Source of the DNA: Planctomycetota bacterium
GTDB taxonomy: Bacteria > Planctomycetota > Phycisphaerae > WQYP01
DNA: 57,995 nucleotides
Reading direction: 5' to 3'
Assembly (NCBI GenBank): GCA_021798635.1
Contig: JAJZGH010000001.1
Coordinates: 1-57,995 of the forward strand
Part shown: positions 8,892-16,845 of the stretch, piece by piece
How the letters are laid out: each line of letters begins with the position of its first letter
Numbering within the stretch: position 1 is the stretch's first letter
Position numbers and translations under genes: made by a program
Notes under the pieces: generated by a model
Databases searched by the model: none
What the model was told of the DNA's origin: nothing
The model's input: only the letters and a program-made list of their open reading frames with translations

Positions 8892-10039
8892 TCGCCCAGA
8901 ATGGAATATTGGAAATTTCCGCTGACCGCTTACGCCGCAATGTGCGGGCGTTTAGAACCCACCTGTCCAGCCATGTGTTGCTGGCCGCAACGGTAAAAGC
9001 CAACGCGTATGGCCACGGAATGCAATACATTGTTCCCCTGCTGCCGGAGGCGGGCATATCCTGGCAGTGTGTGTATTCACTCGAGGAGGCGATCGCCGTT
9101 GCCGCGCTGGATGCTGACCTGCCGATTCTAGTTTTGGCCCCGTTGGTTTTAACGCCGGAATCTTCTGATTTGCCGCCCCATGTAATGCGCATTCTGGCCT
9201 CGGGCCGCGTGCGGCTTACCGTAACGGATGTACAATCAGCCTCGTATTTAAGTTCCCATCTGCTTAGCATGGGATATGCCGGTCCCGTAGCCGTGCATAT
9301 TCAGGTTGATACCGGATTAACCCGGCAAGGTGTATCGTTGCAGGAATTGCCGACATTAATTCAACATGTGCGAGCATTATCCGCTATCCGTCTGGAAGGC
9401 ATTTTTATGCACTTTTCCCATGGCGATCAGCCGGGCCATAACGCTAATGCACTGCAACTTAATGAATTCATTCGGGCAACATCCGCGGAAAAGAAAAGCG
9501 ATCCGCAATTAATTTTGCATGCCCATAATTCCGGCGGAGCGTGGCATGATGGCTTGAACGCTTTGGATATGGTGCGGCTGGGCATCGCGCTATACGGATT
9601 ACAGCCGTCCCTGGCCGCACCGATTGCCGGCATCGCCCCCATTGCGCGGTTAATAGCCCCGATTACCGCCATTCATTCCTGCGCCGTCGGCACGGGGGTG
9701 GGTTATGGCCACACGTTTACCACTGCCAGAATCAGCCGCGTGGGCGTAGTGCCGGTGGGATACGCCGATGGGTATCCGCGCGAATTATCCAACCGATCGT
9801 TTGTATTATTCGGTGAAAGGAAGCTGCCGGTGGTGGGGCGGGTGAGTATGGATCAGACGCTGGTTGATTTAACCGATAGCGACGGGCACGTGGGCGACTT
9901 GGTAACCATAATTTCCGACGATCCGCTTTCACCTATCAGCATGGATCATCTGGCGGAAATGTGTAACACCATCGGTTACGAACTGGCCACAAGGCTAGGC
10001 CCCCGCGTGGAGCGCCGGGTGAAGGATGTCGCTCGTTAA
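8888..10039 (+). CDS. alr: Alanine racemase
   Basis: A 383-residue PLP enzyme that makes D-alanine for peptidoglycan. LAATVKANAYGHGM near residue 35 contains the PLP-binding Lys. VHIQVDTGLTRQGV, MVRLGIALYG, VGYADGYPRELSN and VGRVSMDQTLVDLT, with the catalytic Tyr and the substrate-gripping segment, all appear in the usual order. The start codon overlaps the stop of the preceding Sua5 gene (ATGA). Pairing a tRNA-modification gene with alr has no clear functional logic here and may simply be operon packing. Confidence 0.96.
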   Translation: MIAQNGILEISADRLRRNVRAFRTHLSSHVLLAATVKANAYGHGMQYIVPLLPEAGISWQCVYSLEEAIAVAALDADLPILVLAPLVLTPESSDLPPHVMRILASGRVRLTVTDVQSASYLSSHLLSMGYAGPVAVHIQVDTGLTRQGVSLQELPTLIQHVRALSAIRLEGIFMHFSHGDQPGHNANALQLNEFIRATSAEKKSDPQLILHAHNSGGAWHDGLNALDMVRLGIALYGLQPSLAAPIAGIAPIARLIAPITAIHSCAVGTGVGYGHTFTTARISRVGVVPVGYADGYPRELSNRSFVLFGERKLPVVGRVSMDQTLVDLTDSDGHVGDLVTIISDDPLSPISMDHLAEMCNTIGYELATRLGPRVERRVKDVAR

Positions 10040-10270
10040 TAGCGCCACGAAAACGCCCGGATAATCCCCCTCTCGCAAGGCGGCTCTGAAATATCTCGCG
10101 TGCCGGACCGGTATGCGGGGTATTTCCATGATCCCATTTCGTGTCCAACCAGGATGTATGTCATTAGCTCAATGCGGCAGCGCGGAATGCGTCGCGGAAA
10201 CGGAATGTCCTGACGCGGTGGCTTTCGCCCCGTCGCGATTGGTGTGGGGACGCACTGATTTTACTGCGGA

Positions 10271-10354
10271 TGCCGGAGGAGGGAATCGAACCCACACTCT
10301 CTTGCGAGAACCGGATTTTGAGTCCGGCGCGTCTGCCAGTTCCGCCACTCCGGC
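10271..10354 (-). tRNA. tRNA-Leu (CAA anticodon)
   Basis: An 84-nt cloverleaf on the minus strand. The acceptor stem is GCCGGAG paired with CTCCGGC, with A as discriminator. The anticodon arm has a CCGGA stem and loop CTCAAAA, giving anticodon CAA, which reads UUG. The T arm contains GGGTTCGATTCCC. The long variable arm (GGTTCTCGCAAGAGAGT region) is typical of class II tRNA-Leu. CCA is not encoded. It lies convergent with alr and just upstream of the arsenic operon on the other strand. Confidence 0.96.
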
Positions 10355-10485
10355 GATTGAGTGGTTGAAATTATACGCGAAGAATCAGGCTGTGAAAAGT
10401 GGTCGTCGACGCGATTGGCAACGAACGACGAAATTGCGGATTTACCTCCGGCGCTGCCGGCGGGCCTCTGAAATCCCGGAGTGGT

Positions 10486-10514
10486 TTGACTTATGGTGGG
10501 CAAATGTATATGCT
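10486..10514 (+). promoter_or_regulatory. Promoter of the arsenic operon
   Basis: TTGACT (10486-10491), a 17-bp spacer and TATGCT (10509-10514) make a near-consensus sigma-70 promoter. Transcription should start near 10521, only a few bases before the arsR ATG at 10524. The -10 box lies inside the dyad at 10508-10525, so a bound repressor would block polymerase. Confidence 0.6.
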
Positions 10515-10525
10515 TTAACGTATAT
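10508..10525. promoter_or_regulatory. Candidate ArsR operator
   Basis: An 18-bp hyphenated dyad reads ATATGCTTTAACGTATAT, with 14 of 18 positions symmetric. It covers the -10 box and runs to the first bases of the arsR start codon. ArsR-family repressors bind such A/T-rich dyads over their own promoters and release when arsenite binds. That ArsR binds here is inference from position and symmetry. Confidence 0.5.
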
Positions 10526-10895
10526 GGCGACGGTGAAAAAACAATCTTTGGCGGGCGGATCAGCGGATCGGATGTTCCGCGCATTCTCGGACCGTACGCG
10601 CTTACGCATCCTGCATCTGCTTTTGAATGGCGAACTGTGCGTGTGTGACATCGTCCGGGTGCTGGAAATGTCGCAGCCCAAAATATCGCGGCACTTGGCC
10701 TACCTCCGGAAATCCGGCTTGGTGCAGGCCCGTAAAGATGGCCTGTGGATGCACTATAAACTGGTCCCCGCTGATGATGATTTTCATCAGAGTTTAATGA
10801 ACTGCCTGCGCCAGTGTTTCAAGGCGGTTCCAGAGTTACAGCGCGACCAGAAACGCCTTGGCCCGCAAGCCTGCGGCCCGGAATGTTGTGATTAG
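10524..10895 (+). CDS. arsR: ArsR-family arsenic-responsive repressor
   Basis: A 123-residue winged-helix repressor. FRAFSDRTRLRILHLLLNGELCVCDIVRVLEMSQPKISRHLAYLRKSGLV is the full DNA-binding domain. The CVC motif in ELCVCDIV is the classic arsenite-sensing site at the start of the sensor helix. An extra Cys cluster (CGPECCD) ends the protein and could add a third thiol ligand. I choose ATG 10524 because upstream frame sequence runs through the tRNA and promoter and cannot be protein. No ribosome site precedes it, so the message may be leaderless. It heads the arsR-arsC-acr3-arsM operon. Confidence 0.92.
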   Translation: MATVKKQSLAGGSADRMFRAFSDRTRLRILHLLLNGELCVCDIVRVLEMSQPKISRHLAYLRKSGLVQARKDGLWMHYKLVPADDDFHQSLMNCLRQCFKAVPELQRDQKRLGPQACGPECCD

Positions 10896-10965
10896 CGGAA
10901 GGGAAACCCGCTTTTTTATTTGGTTATTATATTGGTTTAGGCATATATATAAGGTTCAGGCATAC

Positions 10966-11415
10966 ATGAATCAGAAGTTGAAAATTTTATTTCTCTGCAC
11001 CGGTAACTCGTGCCGCAGTCAGATGGCCGAGGGTTGGGCAAGGCATTTGAAAAGCGACGTGATTGACGCCTACTCGGCGGGGATTCAAACCCATGGCCTG
11101 AACCCTCATGCGGTGAAAGTAATGGCTGAAGAGGGCGTGGACATCAGCGGCCAAATATCCAAAAACGTCAATGATCTTATCGACGTGCCGTTTGACGCGG
11201 TGGTTACGGTCTGCGGCCATGCCCATGAAACCTGCCCGGCGTGGTTGGGGAAAAAGACACGCATCGTACATGTCGGGTTTGATGATCCGCCGAAATTGGC
11301 GCAAAGCGCAAAAACGGCCGACGAGGCATTAAATCATTATCGCCGCGTGCGCGATGAAATCAGAGCCTATATAGAAACACTTCCGCAAGCGCTGACTGGG
11401 GAGATCAGGTCATGA
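10966..11415 (+). CDS. arsC: Arsenate reductase, low-molecular-weight phosphatase type
   Basis: A 149-residue protein of the LMW tyrosine-phosphatase-like arsenate reductase family, which reduces arsenate to arsenite in the cytosol so it can be exported. [16 protein letters not shown] near the N-terminus is the CX5R phosphate loop. The later Cys residues in [15 protein letters not shown] are the relay thiols of the thioredoxin-linked type. ATG 10966 is the natural start, since the frame open upstream to 10858 would overlap arsR and is not conserved-looking. Its stop overlaps the acr3 start as ATGA. Confidence 0.94.
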   Translation: MNQKLKILFLCTGNSCRSQMAEGWARHLKSDVIDAYSAGIQTHGLNPHAVKVMAEEGVDISGQISKNVNDLIDVPFDAVVTVCGHAHETCPAWLGKKTRIVHVGFDDPPKLAQSAKTADEALNHYRRVRDEIRAYIETLPQALTGEIRS

Positions 11416-12575
11416 GTGAGTCATTATCGCGCAAACTTAATTATCTGGATCGGTATCTTACGCTCTGGATATTTTCCGCCATGGCCATGGGTGTGGTTTT
11501 GGGATATTTCGTTCCGGCCAGCGCGAAGTTTATCAACCAGTTCCAGGTTGGCACAACCAATATTCCCATTGCCATCGGATTAATTCTCATGATGTATCCG
11601 CCGTTGGCGAAGGTACGCTATGAGCGGCTGGGCAATGTGTTTCGCGATTTCAAGGTGCTGGGCCTATCTTTGGCATTGAACTGGATCATCGGGCCGGTGC
11701 TGATGTTTGTTCTGGCAATTGCCTTTTTGCACGGGTATCCGGAACTGATGGCCGGCCTGATTCTGGTGGGCCTGGCCCGGTGCATCGCCATGGTGATTGT
11801 CTGGAATGATCTGGCCAAAGGTGATGCGGAATATGCCGCCGGACTTGTCGCATTCAACAGCATCTTTCAGATTCTGTTTTACAGCCTCTACGCCTGGGTG
11901 TTTATAACGGTGCTTCCGCCGTTGCTGGGATTTAAGGGTAGCGCGGTGGCGGTGACGATTATGCAGATTGCCGAAAGTGTGGGAATTTATCTGGGTATTC
12001 CGTTTGCGGCAGGATTATTAACAAGAGTGGTGTTGTTAAGGATGGCGGGGCGGCAATGGTATGAACAGAAGTTTATTCCACGCATCAGCCCGATGACCTT
12101 GATCGCCTTACTGTTTACCATTCTGGTAATGTTCAGCCTCAAAGGGCGGCTAATTGTCCGGATTCCGTTGAACGTGGTGCGCGTGGCAATTCCTCTGGCC
12201 ATTTATTTTGTCATCATGTTTCTGGTAAGCTTCTGGATGGGAAAAAAGAGCGGTGCGGATTATTCCAAAACCACCACCATCGCTTTAACCAGTGCCAGCA
12301 ATAATTTTGAACTGGCCATTGCCGTGGCGGTGGGGGTGTTTGGTATAAACTCGGGGGCGGCATTTGCCGCGGTTATTGGTCCGCTGGTGGAAGTGCCGGT
12401 AATGATTGGCTTGGTGAAGGTGGCCCTGTATTTTCAACGCCGATATTTTAAGGACGCGGTATCGGCTGGTTCATTAATTGACAAAAACGCGGCTTGCCCA
12501 GCGGTTATAAGCTCGGTCAATGGTTCAGTTAAAGAATTACAACAGGAGCCCCAACATGTCACACCCCATTCTTGA
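11412..12575 (+). CDS. acr3: ACR3-family arsenite efflux permease
   Basis: A 387-residue inner-membrane carrier with about ten transmembrane segments that exports arsenite using the proton gradient. [25 protein letters not shown], and [19 protein letters not shown] with the Cys needed for transport are ACR3 hallmarks. [19 protein letters not shown] is the conserved late helix. It belongs to ACR3 rather than the ArsB permease family. The start overlaps the arsC stop by four bases, and its last 20 bases overlap arsM, so translation of the three is probably coupled. Confidence 0.95.
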   Translation: MSESLSRKLNYLDRYLTLWIFSAMAMGVVLGYFVPASAKFINQFQVGTTNIPIAIGLILMMYPPLAKVRYERLGNVFRDFKVLGLSLALNWIIGPVLMFVLAIAFLHGYPELMAGLILVGLARCIAMVIVWNDLAKGDAEYAAGLVAFNSIFQILFYSLYAWVFITVLPPLLGFKGSAVAVTIMQIAESVGIYLGIPFAAGLLTRVVLLRMAGRQWYEQKFIPRISPMTLIALLFTILVMFSLKGRLIVRIPLNVVRVAIPLAIYFVIMFLVSFWMGKKSGADYSKTTTIALTSASNNFELAIAVAVGVFGINSGAAFAAVIGPLVEVPVMIGLVKVALYFQRRYFKDAVSAGSLIDKNAACPAVISSVNGSVKELQQEPQHVTPHS

Positions 12576-13473
12576 TGAAGTGCGGTCGCGTTATGGAGCT
12601 GTCGCGGAATCCGGTCTTTCGAGTTCCGATGCCGGGGTTAAGGCTGTCGCGGAAGCCTTCGGCTATTCAGCGGCGGAATTGGCGGCCATACCGGCCCAAG
12701 CCAATATGGGACTTTCCTGTGGCAATCCCACCGCCATGGGGTCTTTACGTCCCGGAGAAACCGTTGTTGATCTGGGTTGTGGCGGCGGTCTGGATGTATT
12801 TTTGGCGGCGGCAAAAGTCGGTTCGACCGGCAGGGCCATCGGTATTGATATGACACCCAGCATGATCGAGCTGGCCAGGAAAAATGCTGCGCGCTGCCCG
12901 GACGGAAGGCCATATACTAACATTGAATTTATTCTTGCCACCATTGATCAAACCACACTGCCGACGGGAATCGCCGACTGCGTGATTTCCAACTGCGTAA
13001 TAAATCTTGCGCCGGATAAATCCGCCGTCATGCAGGAAATGTTCCGCATTCTCAAACCCGGTGGCCGTCTTGCGGTTAGCGACATTGCATTAAAGCAGAC
13101 GCTGCCAGCCGAGCTTGCCAATAATATTGGTGCGTATGTCGGCTGCATTGCAGGAGCTGTCCTGATTGAGGAATATCGCCGCCAGTTGGCCGGGGCGGGC
13201 TTTTTCGATATTGCAGTCGTTGATAGTCAAACCGATCTCAACGCCTACGCTCAGGCCGACGGGCAATCCGGCTGCTGCTCGGCCCCGATGAATACGAGCG
13301 ATGATGCGCCGCCAGCGAACCAAAGCGGCACGCGATTAAGTGTTGTATCCGCCGGATGTTGTAGCTCGCCCGCACCCGTTAAAGCACTGCACGCGCACAT
13401 CGCGGAAGTATTGCGACAATATGATGTCAATAAGTACGCCGCAAGCGTGAAAGTATTTGCGATAAAACCATAA
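12556..13473 (+). CDS. arsM: Arsenite S-adenosylmethionine methyltransferase
   Basis: A 305-residue class I methyltransferase that methylates As(III) to volatile or less retained species. Motif I is [16 protein letters not shown], preceded by [15 protein letters not shown] with the first As-binding Cys. SNCVINL and YVGCIAGA carry the other two conserved Cys residues that coordinate arsenic. The tail has two CCS motifs (SGCCSAP and AGCCSSP) seen in many bacterial ArsM proteins. The start at ATG 12556 has AGGAG upstream and overlaps acr3. A short inverted repeat at 13476-13494 follows the stop and could help end transcription. Confidence 0.95.
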   Translation: MSHPILDEVRSRYGAVAESGLSSSDAGVKAVAEAFGYSAAELAAIPAQANMGLSCGNPTAMGSLRPGETVVDLGCGGGLDVFLAAAKVGSTGRAIGIDMTPSMIELARKNAARCPDGRPYTNIEFILATIDQTTLPTGIADCVISNCVINLAPDKSAVMQEMFRILKPGGRLAVSDIALKQTLPAELANNIGAYVGCIAGAVLIEEYRRQLAGAGFFDIAVVDSQTDLNAYAQADGQSGCCSAPMNTSDDAPPANQSGTRLSVVSAGCCSSPAPVKALHAHIAEVLRQYDVNKYAASVKVFAIKP

Positions 13474-13475
13474 TG

Positions 13476-13494
13476 CCCCAGCTTGGCCGTGGGG
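13476..13494. terminator. Weak hairpin between convergent genes
   Basis: CCCCA (13476-13480) pairs with TGGGG (13490-13494) around a nine-base loop, immediately after the arsM stop and before the end of the minus-strand small gene. There is no T-run, so an intrinsic terminator is only possible. Confidence 0.25.
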
Positions 13495-13495
13495 A

Positions 13496-13708
13496 CTAAC
13501 GGTGATCGGACGGCGGCGGGGCGGTCCGGTGGGCTTGCTGAGCTTGTTGCATCCGTGAAACCATTTCCTGCGCACTTTCCAGCCAGCGGATTTTTTGTTC
13601 CAGTGAGAGGGCGGCCAGACGCTTCATTTGGGCCAGTTCATGGCCTTGCCATCCGGCTTCCCAGCCGGAACTATTATTGAGGTTGGTTTTTTCACCGTCT
13701 TGGCTCAT
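13496..13708 (-). CDS. Small charged protein paired with a nucleotidyltransferase
   Basis: A 70-residue protein, Gln- and Ala-rich, without a signal peptide or membrane segment. The middle part MKRLAALSLEQKIRWLESAQEMVSRM should form one long amphipathic helix, and the tail is Pro-rich. Its ATG overlaps the stop of the nucleotidyltransferase gene (ATGA), so both are made from one message. I do not recognise the family. The arrangement and helix suggest a partner or antitoxin-like protein. That role is inference. Confidence 0.65.
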   Translation of the reverse strand: MSQDGEKTNLNNSSGWEAGWQGHELAQMKRLAALSLEQKIRWLESAQEMVSRMQQAQQAHRTAPPPSDHR

Positions 13709-14208
13709 GGTAATTCTCTATGCAATTCCCGCAACTTTTGGATGTCCAACAGATCCTGCGGCCGGCCCGCGATAGTTTTCAATTTCAGTAAATCGGAAAG
13801 CGAGCAGATCGGGGCGGCTACACCGCCGGCAATTTCAATGTGCGTGGCACTTTCGAGCGCTTGCCGAATCCCCAACGGGTCTTCGACAAATATATCAATT
13901 TCCGTGCCCGGATGGCTGTCGCTGAAAAGCGAAAAAACGGTCATCGCTTTTTCGCGTACCCAAAGTTGTCGCTTCGTCGGATCCGCCAGCTCCTCGATTG
14001 CCACTGGCGCACGGGGTTTGTAACCCATCGCCTTGAGCACGCGGACGGCATTTTTTACATTTGCACTGTCCAGGCCAATTAACAAATCAATGTCGGCGGT
14101 GAATCTTACATACCCATGCGCCACCACCGCTAACCCGCCCACGACCAGATATTCCACCGCCGCGTCATTTAGATTCCGGATAATGGTCGTTACGCTTTCG
14201 TAATGCAA
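13705..14208 (-). CDS. Nucleotidyltransferase-fold protein (AbiEii/DUF6036-like)
   Basis: A 167-residue protein. VEYLVVGGLAVVAHGYVRFTADIDLLI near residues 18-45 matches the GG(A/L)-x-hG and D-x-D signature of minimal nucleotidyltransferases. A later Asp (GTEIDIFV, near residue 100) can complete the metal triad. SLSDLLKLKTIAGRPQDLLDIQKL is typical of the C-terminal helices of AbiEii-like and DUF6036 proteins. Members act as NMP-transferring toxins in some toxin-antitoxin and abortive-infection systems, but others have no known role. It is followed by an overlapping small gene on the same strand. No HEPN gene is present. Confidence 0.8.
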   Translation of the reverse strand: MHYESVTTIIRNLNDAAVEYLVVGGLAVVAHGYVRFTADIDLLIGLDSANVKNAVRVLKAMGYKPRAPVAIEELADPTKRQLWVREKAMTVFSLFSDSHPGTEIDIFVEDPLGIRQALESATHIEIAGGVAAPICSLSDLLKLKTIAGRPQDLLDIQKLRELHRELP

Positions 14209-14659
14209 TGTGCTGTACCTTTTGCTATTTCACTTAGATCATTCTAACAGTCGCAGCATGGCGTGGGAATAACCTTGTCGTTGAAGTCCGCATAGCCAAA
14301 TGGCGGGGCGGCGGCGGGCGCGAAGCGCGGCGGGGAAAGTATCGGCATTCCAAAATGGCGTCCGGTACACCAATCGCACCGGGCGGAAAAGCATCTGGTG
14401 ATTAGATCGCATTTCGATGTCAACTCAACGCTTCCGCATTGAGCTAAGCAGAATGGGAAACGGCGGTTGGCTTGGTGGCGGCTTGGCGGGGCAGAGGATC
14501 TTTGGAATTACTCTGCCAAGCTGGCAGAATGTTTTTTTGACAGGGCCGGTATTACAAAATACCGGCATGAACAGCGCCCGGGTTTACAGGTTATAAATGC
14601 AGAAAAATAAATGACTTATGTGTTATTATGTAAATTAAATTGGCTGCGGCATGGCGATT
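14209..14659. other. Intergenic region upstream of dnaK
   Basis: I see no gene in this stretch. It contains a perfect inverted repeat at 14545-14566 and an A/T-rich segment (14590-14640) with several -10-like boxes that probably holds the dnaK promoter. A TTGACA at 14537-14542 overlaps the repeat but has no good -10 at normal spacing. The HrcA target (CIRCE, TTAGCACTC-N9-GAGTGCTAA) is absent, so dnaK control is not of the CIRCE type here. Confidence 0.5.
14545..14566. repeat. Perfect inverted repeat upstream of dnaK
   Basis: GCCGGTATT (14545-14553) and AATACCGGC (14558-14566) form nine-base arms around ACAA. No T-run follows on either strand, so it does not look like a terminator. It overlaps the end of a TTGACA box. 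A protein-binding site controlling dnaK, or a mobile short repeat, are both possible. Confidence 0.45.
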
Positions 14660-14752
14660 GCTTGAGGGACTTCCGGCTAGGCTTGCGGCGACTGGAGGCT
14701 GTTGGGGGCACCCAGGTAGGGTGCTAAACGGTTCTTTCATACGCCCTCAAGC
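14660..14752 (+). promoter_or_regulatory. Structured leader of dnaK, three-way junction on paper
   Basis: The bases just before dnaK can fold into three stems. P1 pairs GCTTGAGGG (14660-14668) with CCCTCAAGC (14744-14752), nine perfect pairs. P2 pairs 14670-14676 with 14692-14698, seven pairs including two G-U. P3 pairs GCACCC (14708-14713) with GGGTGC (14719-14724) around AGGTA. The dnaK ribosome site begins a few bases after P1. I matched it to no known riboswitch or thermometer class. Function is inferred only from structure and place. Confidence 0.45.
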
Positions 14753-14773
14753 GGTAAGAAAAGGATGTGTTCA

Positions 14774-16711
14774 ATGGGTAAAGTCATTGGTATTGACCTT
14801 GGAACAACCAACTCGGTGGTTGCGGTCATGGAAGGTAATCAGCCCAAGGTGCTGGTCAACGCGCAAGGCTCGCGCCTCACGCCGTCGGTTGTCGGTTTTA
14901 CAGATAAAGGGGAGCGGCTTGTCGGCCTGCCGGCCAAGCACCAGCAGGTGACCAATCCGCAAAATACTGTATTTTCCATCAAGCGGTTCATGGGACGTCG
15001 CCACGGCGAAGTATCTTCCGAAGAGAAATTGGTTCCCTATAAAGTCATCGGCGGTACTGATGAACTGGTAAAAGTGGAAGTGCGCGGTAAGACGTACACG
15101 CCGCCCGAAATCTCGGCCATGATTCTTCAGGATTTGAAGAAAACCGCGGAAGATTATCTGGGCCAACCCGTTACCGATGCGATCATTACTGTGCCCGCTT
15201 ATTTTAATGATTCGCAACGTCTGGCCACGAAAGAAGCCGGTGAAATTGCCGGTTTGAACGTGAAACGTGTTCTGCCGGAACCCACTGCGGCGGCTTTGGC
15301 CTACGGTATGGATAAGAAGAAGGGCGGGAAGATATTTGTATTCGACCTGGGCGGCGGCACGTTTGACGTGTCCGTGCTGGATGTCGGCGATGGCGTATTT
15401 GAAGTGCTGTCGATCAACGGCGATACCCATCTGGGCGGTGATGATTATGACCAAGTACTGGTGGATTACATCGCTGAAGAATTCCGCAAGCAAAATGGCA
15501 TTGATCTGCGGAAAGATCCCATGGCTCTGCAACGGCTGAAAGAATCCGCTGAGAAGGCCAAAATTGAGCTTTCCAGCAATATGGAAACCACGATTAATTT
15601 GCCGTTTATCACGGCGGATGCCAGTGGCCCCAAGCACCTGCAGATGGCCATTAATCGCAGTAAGTTTGAAGCCATTGTCAGCCACCTCACCGAACGCTGT
15701 CGGCAGCCGGTGCTCAAAGCCTTGGACGATGCCAAACTCGCCGCCAAGGATATTGATGAAGTGCTGTTGGTCGGCGGCTCGACGCGTATGCCGCGTGTGC
15801 AGCAGTTGGTCAAGGAAATCTTCGGCAAGGAAGGTAACAAGAGCGTCAACCCGGATGAAGCTGTGGCTCTCGGTGCCGCGGTGCAAGGCGGAATTACCAC
15901 CGGCGAAGTCAAGGATATCCTGGTTCTGGATGTTACACCGTTGTCTTTGGGTGTTGAAACCTACGGCGGCGTGATGACCGTGCTGATTCCGCGCAATACC
16001 ACGATTCCCACCAGCAAGGGTGAAACCTTCAGCACTGCAGCTGACAATCAGACCAGTGTTGAAATTCATGTCCTGCAAGGTGAACGTGAATTTGCCAAAG
16101 ACAATCGGACGTTGGGCAAATTTACGCTCGGTGGAATTCCACCGGCTCCACGCGGCGTGCCGCAAATTGAGGTGGCTTTTGATATTGATGTCAACGGAAT
16201 TCTCAATGTGAAAGCCAAGGACAAAGCCACCGGCAAGGAAAGCAAGGTGGAAATCAAGGGCCATAGCGGTTTGTCCAAGGATGAAATCGAACGCATGAAG
16301 AAGGAAGCGGAGGCTCATTCGGCTGAAGATAAAGCTCGTCGTGAACTTGTTGATTTAAAGAACCGCGCCGAGGCAGTTACTCTGCAGGTGGAACGTGAAT
16401 TGCAGGAACACGGCAACAAGATTACACCGCAGGAACGCGGCGATCTTGAATCTGCGGTGAATCAGCTGAAGGAAGTCACGAAACAGGAAGATAAAGCCGC
16501 CATTGAAAAGGCCTTGGAAAACCTGAATCGTGCCCGGATGAAACTAGGCGAAGCGGCCTACAAGGCCGCCTCCGAAGCCGGGGCAGCGGGTGCTGCGGGC
16601 ACCGGGGCCGGCGAAGGTCCCACGGCCGGTGGCGCGGCGGCACCCGATGCTGCGGCTGATCAGGGGAAAAAGCCGGACGATGTTATTGATGCGGAATACG
16701 AGGTCAAGTAA
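14774..16711 (+). CDS. dnaK: Chaperone DnaK (Hsp70)
   Basis: A 645-residue cytosolic Hsp70 that holds unfolded proteins through an ATP-driven cycle with DnaJ and GrpE. The ATPase domain opens [19 protein letters not shown] and includes the phosphate loop [16 protein letters not shown] and [17 protein letters not shown]. The linker and substrate domain start near [19 protein letters not shown]. The end is a Gly/Ala-rich tail closing with [14 protein letters not shown] 14774 is preferred because AAGGA sits eight bases upstream. An in-frame ATG at 14765 would overlap that site. No grpE or dnaJ lies next to it. A strong terminator follows. Confidence 0.98.
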   Translation: MGKVIGIDLGTTNSVVAVMEGNQPKVLVNAQGSRLTPSVVGFTDKGERLVGLPAKHQQVTNPQNTVFSIKRFMGRRHGEVSSEEKLVPYKVIGGTDELVKVEVRGKTYTPPEISAMILQDLKKTAEDYLGQPVTDAIITVPAYFNDSQRLATKEAGEIAGLNVKRVLPEPTAAALAYGMDKKKGGKIFVFDLGGGTFDVSVLDVGDGVFEVLSINGDTHLGGDDYDQVLVDYIAEEFRKQNGIDLRKDPMALQRLKESAEKAKIELSSNMETTINLPFITADASGPKHLQMAINRSKFEAIVSHLTERCRQPVLKALDDAKLAAKDIDEVLLVGGSTRMPRVQQLVKEIFGKEGNKSVNPDEAVALGAAVQGGITTGEVKDILVLDVTPLSLGVETYGGVMTVLIPRNTTIPTSKGETFSTAADNQTSVEIHVLQGEREFAKDNRTLGKFTLGGIPPAPRGVPQIEVAFDIDVNGILNVKAKDKATGKESKVEIKGHSGLSKDEIERMKKEAEAHSAEDKARRELVDLKNRAEAVTLQVERELQEHGNKITPQERGDLESAVNQLKEVTKQEDKAAIEKALENLNRARMKLGEAAYKAASEAGAAGAAGTGAGEGPTAGGAAAPDAAADQGKKPDDVIDAEYEVK

Positions 16712-16777
16712 CATCGAATGGTCGTTTGCCGCACTGCCGGGGTGTGGTGAAGCAATATGATCGCCTTAAAAATTCAA

Positions 16778-16813
16778 GGGGCCGAGGACATGTTCTTCGG
16801 CCCCTTTTTTTTT
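16778..16813 (+). terminator. Intrinsic terminator of dnaK
   Basis: GGGGCCGA (16778-16785) pairs with TCGGCCCC (16797-16804), followed at once by nine T residues. This is a textbook rho-independent terminator. It lies between dnaK and the convergent GH2 gene. Confidence 0.9.
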
Positions 16814-16845
16814 CGCATTGACTTTATCTGGTGTTATGCAAGGCG

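Noticed and set aside
10113..10523. The long open frame upstream of arsR that would extend its N-terminus
   Set aside because: This extension reads through the tRNA-Leu gene and the arsR promoter. The repressor family starts at about ATG 10524.
14771..16318. A 515-residue open frame antisense to dnaK
   Set aside because: Its sequence is an His/Gln/Asn-rich mirror of the dnaK codons. Long antisense frames opposite hsp70 genes are a known by-product of codon bias. No ribosome site or family motif supports it.
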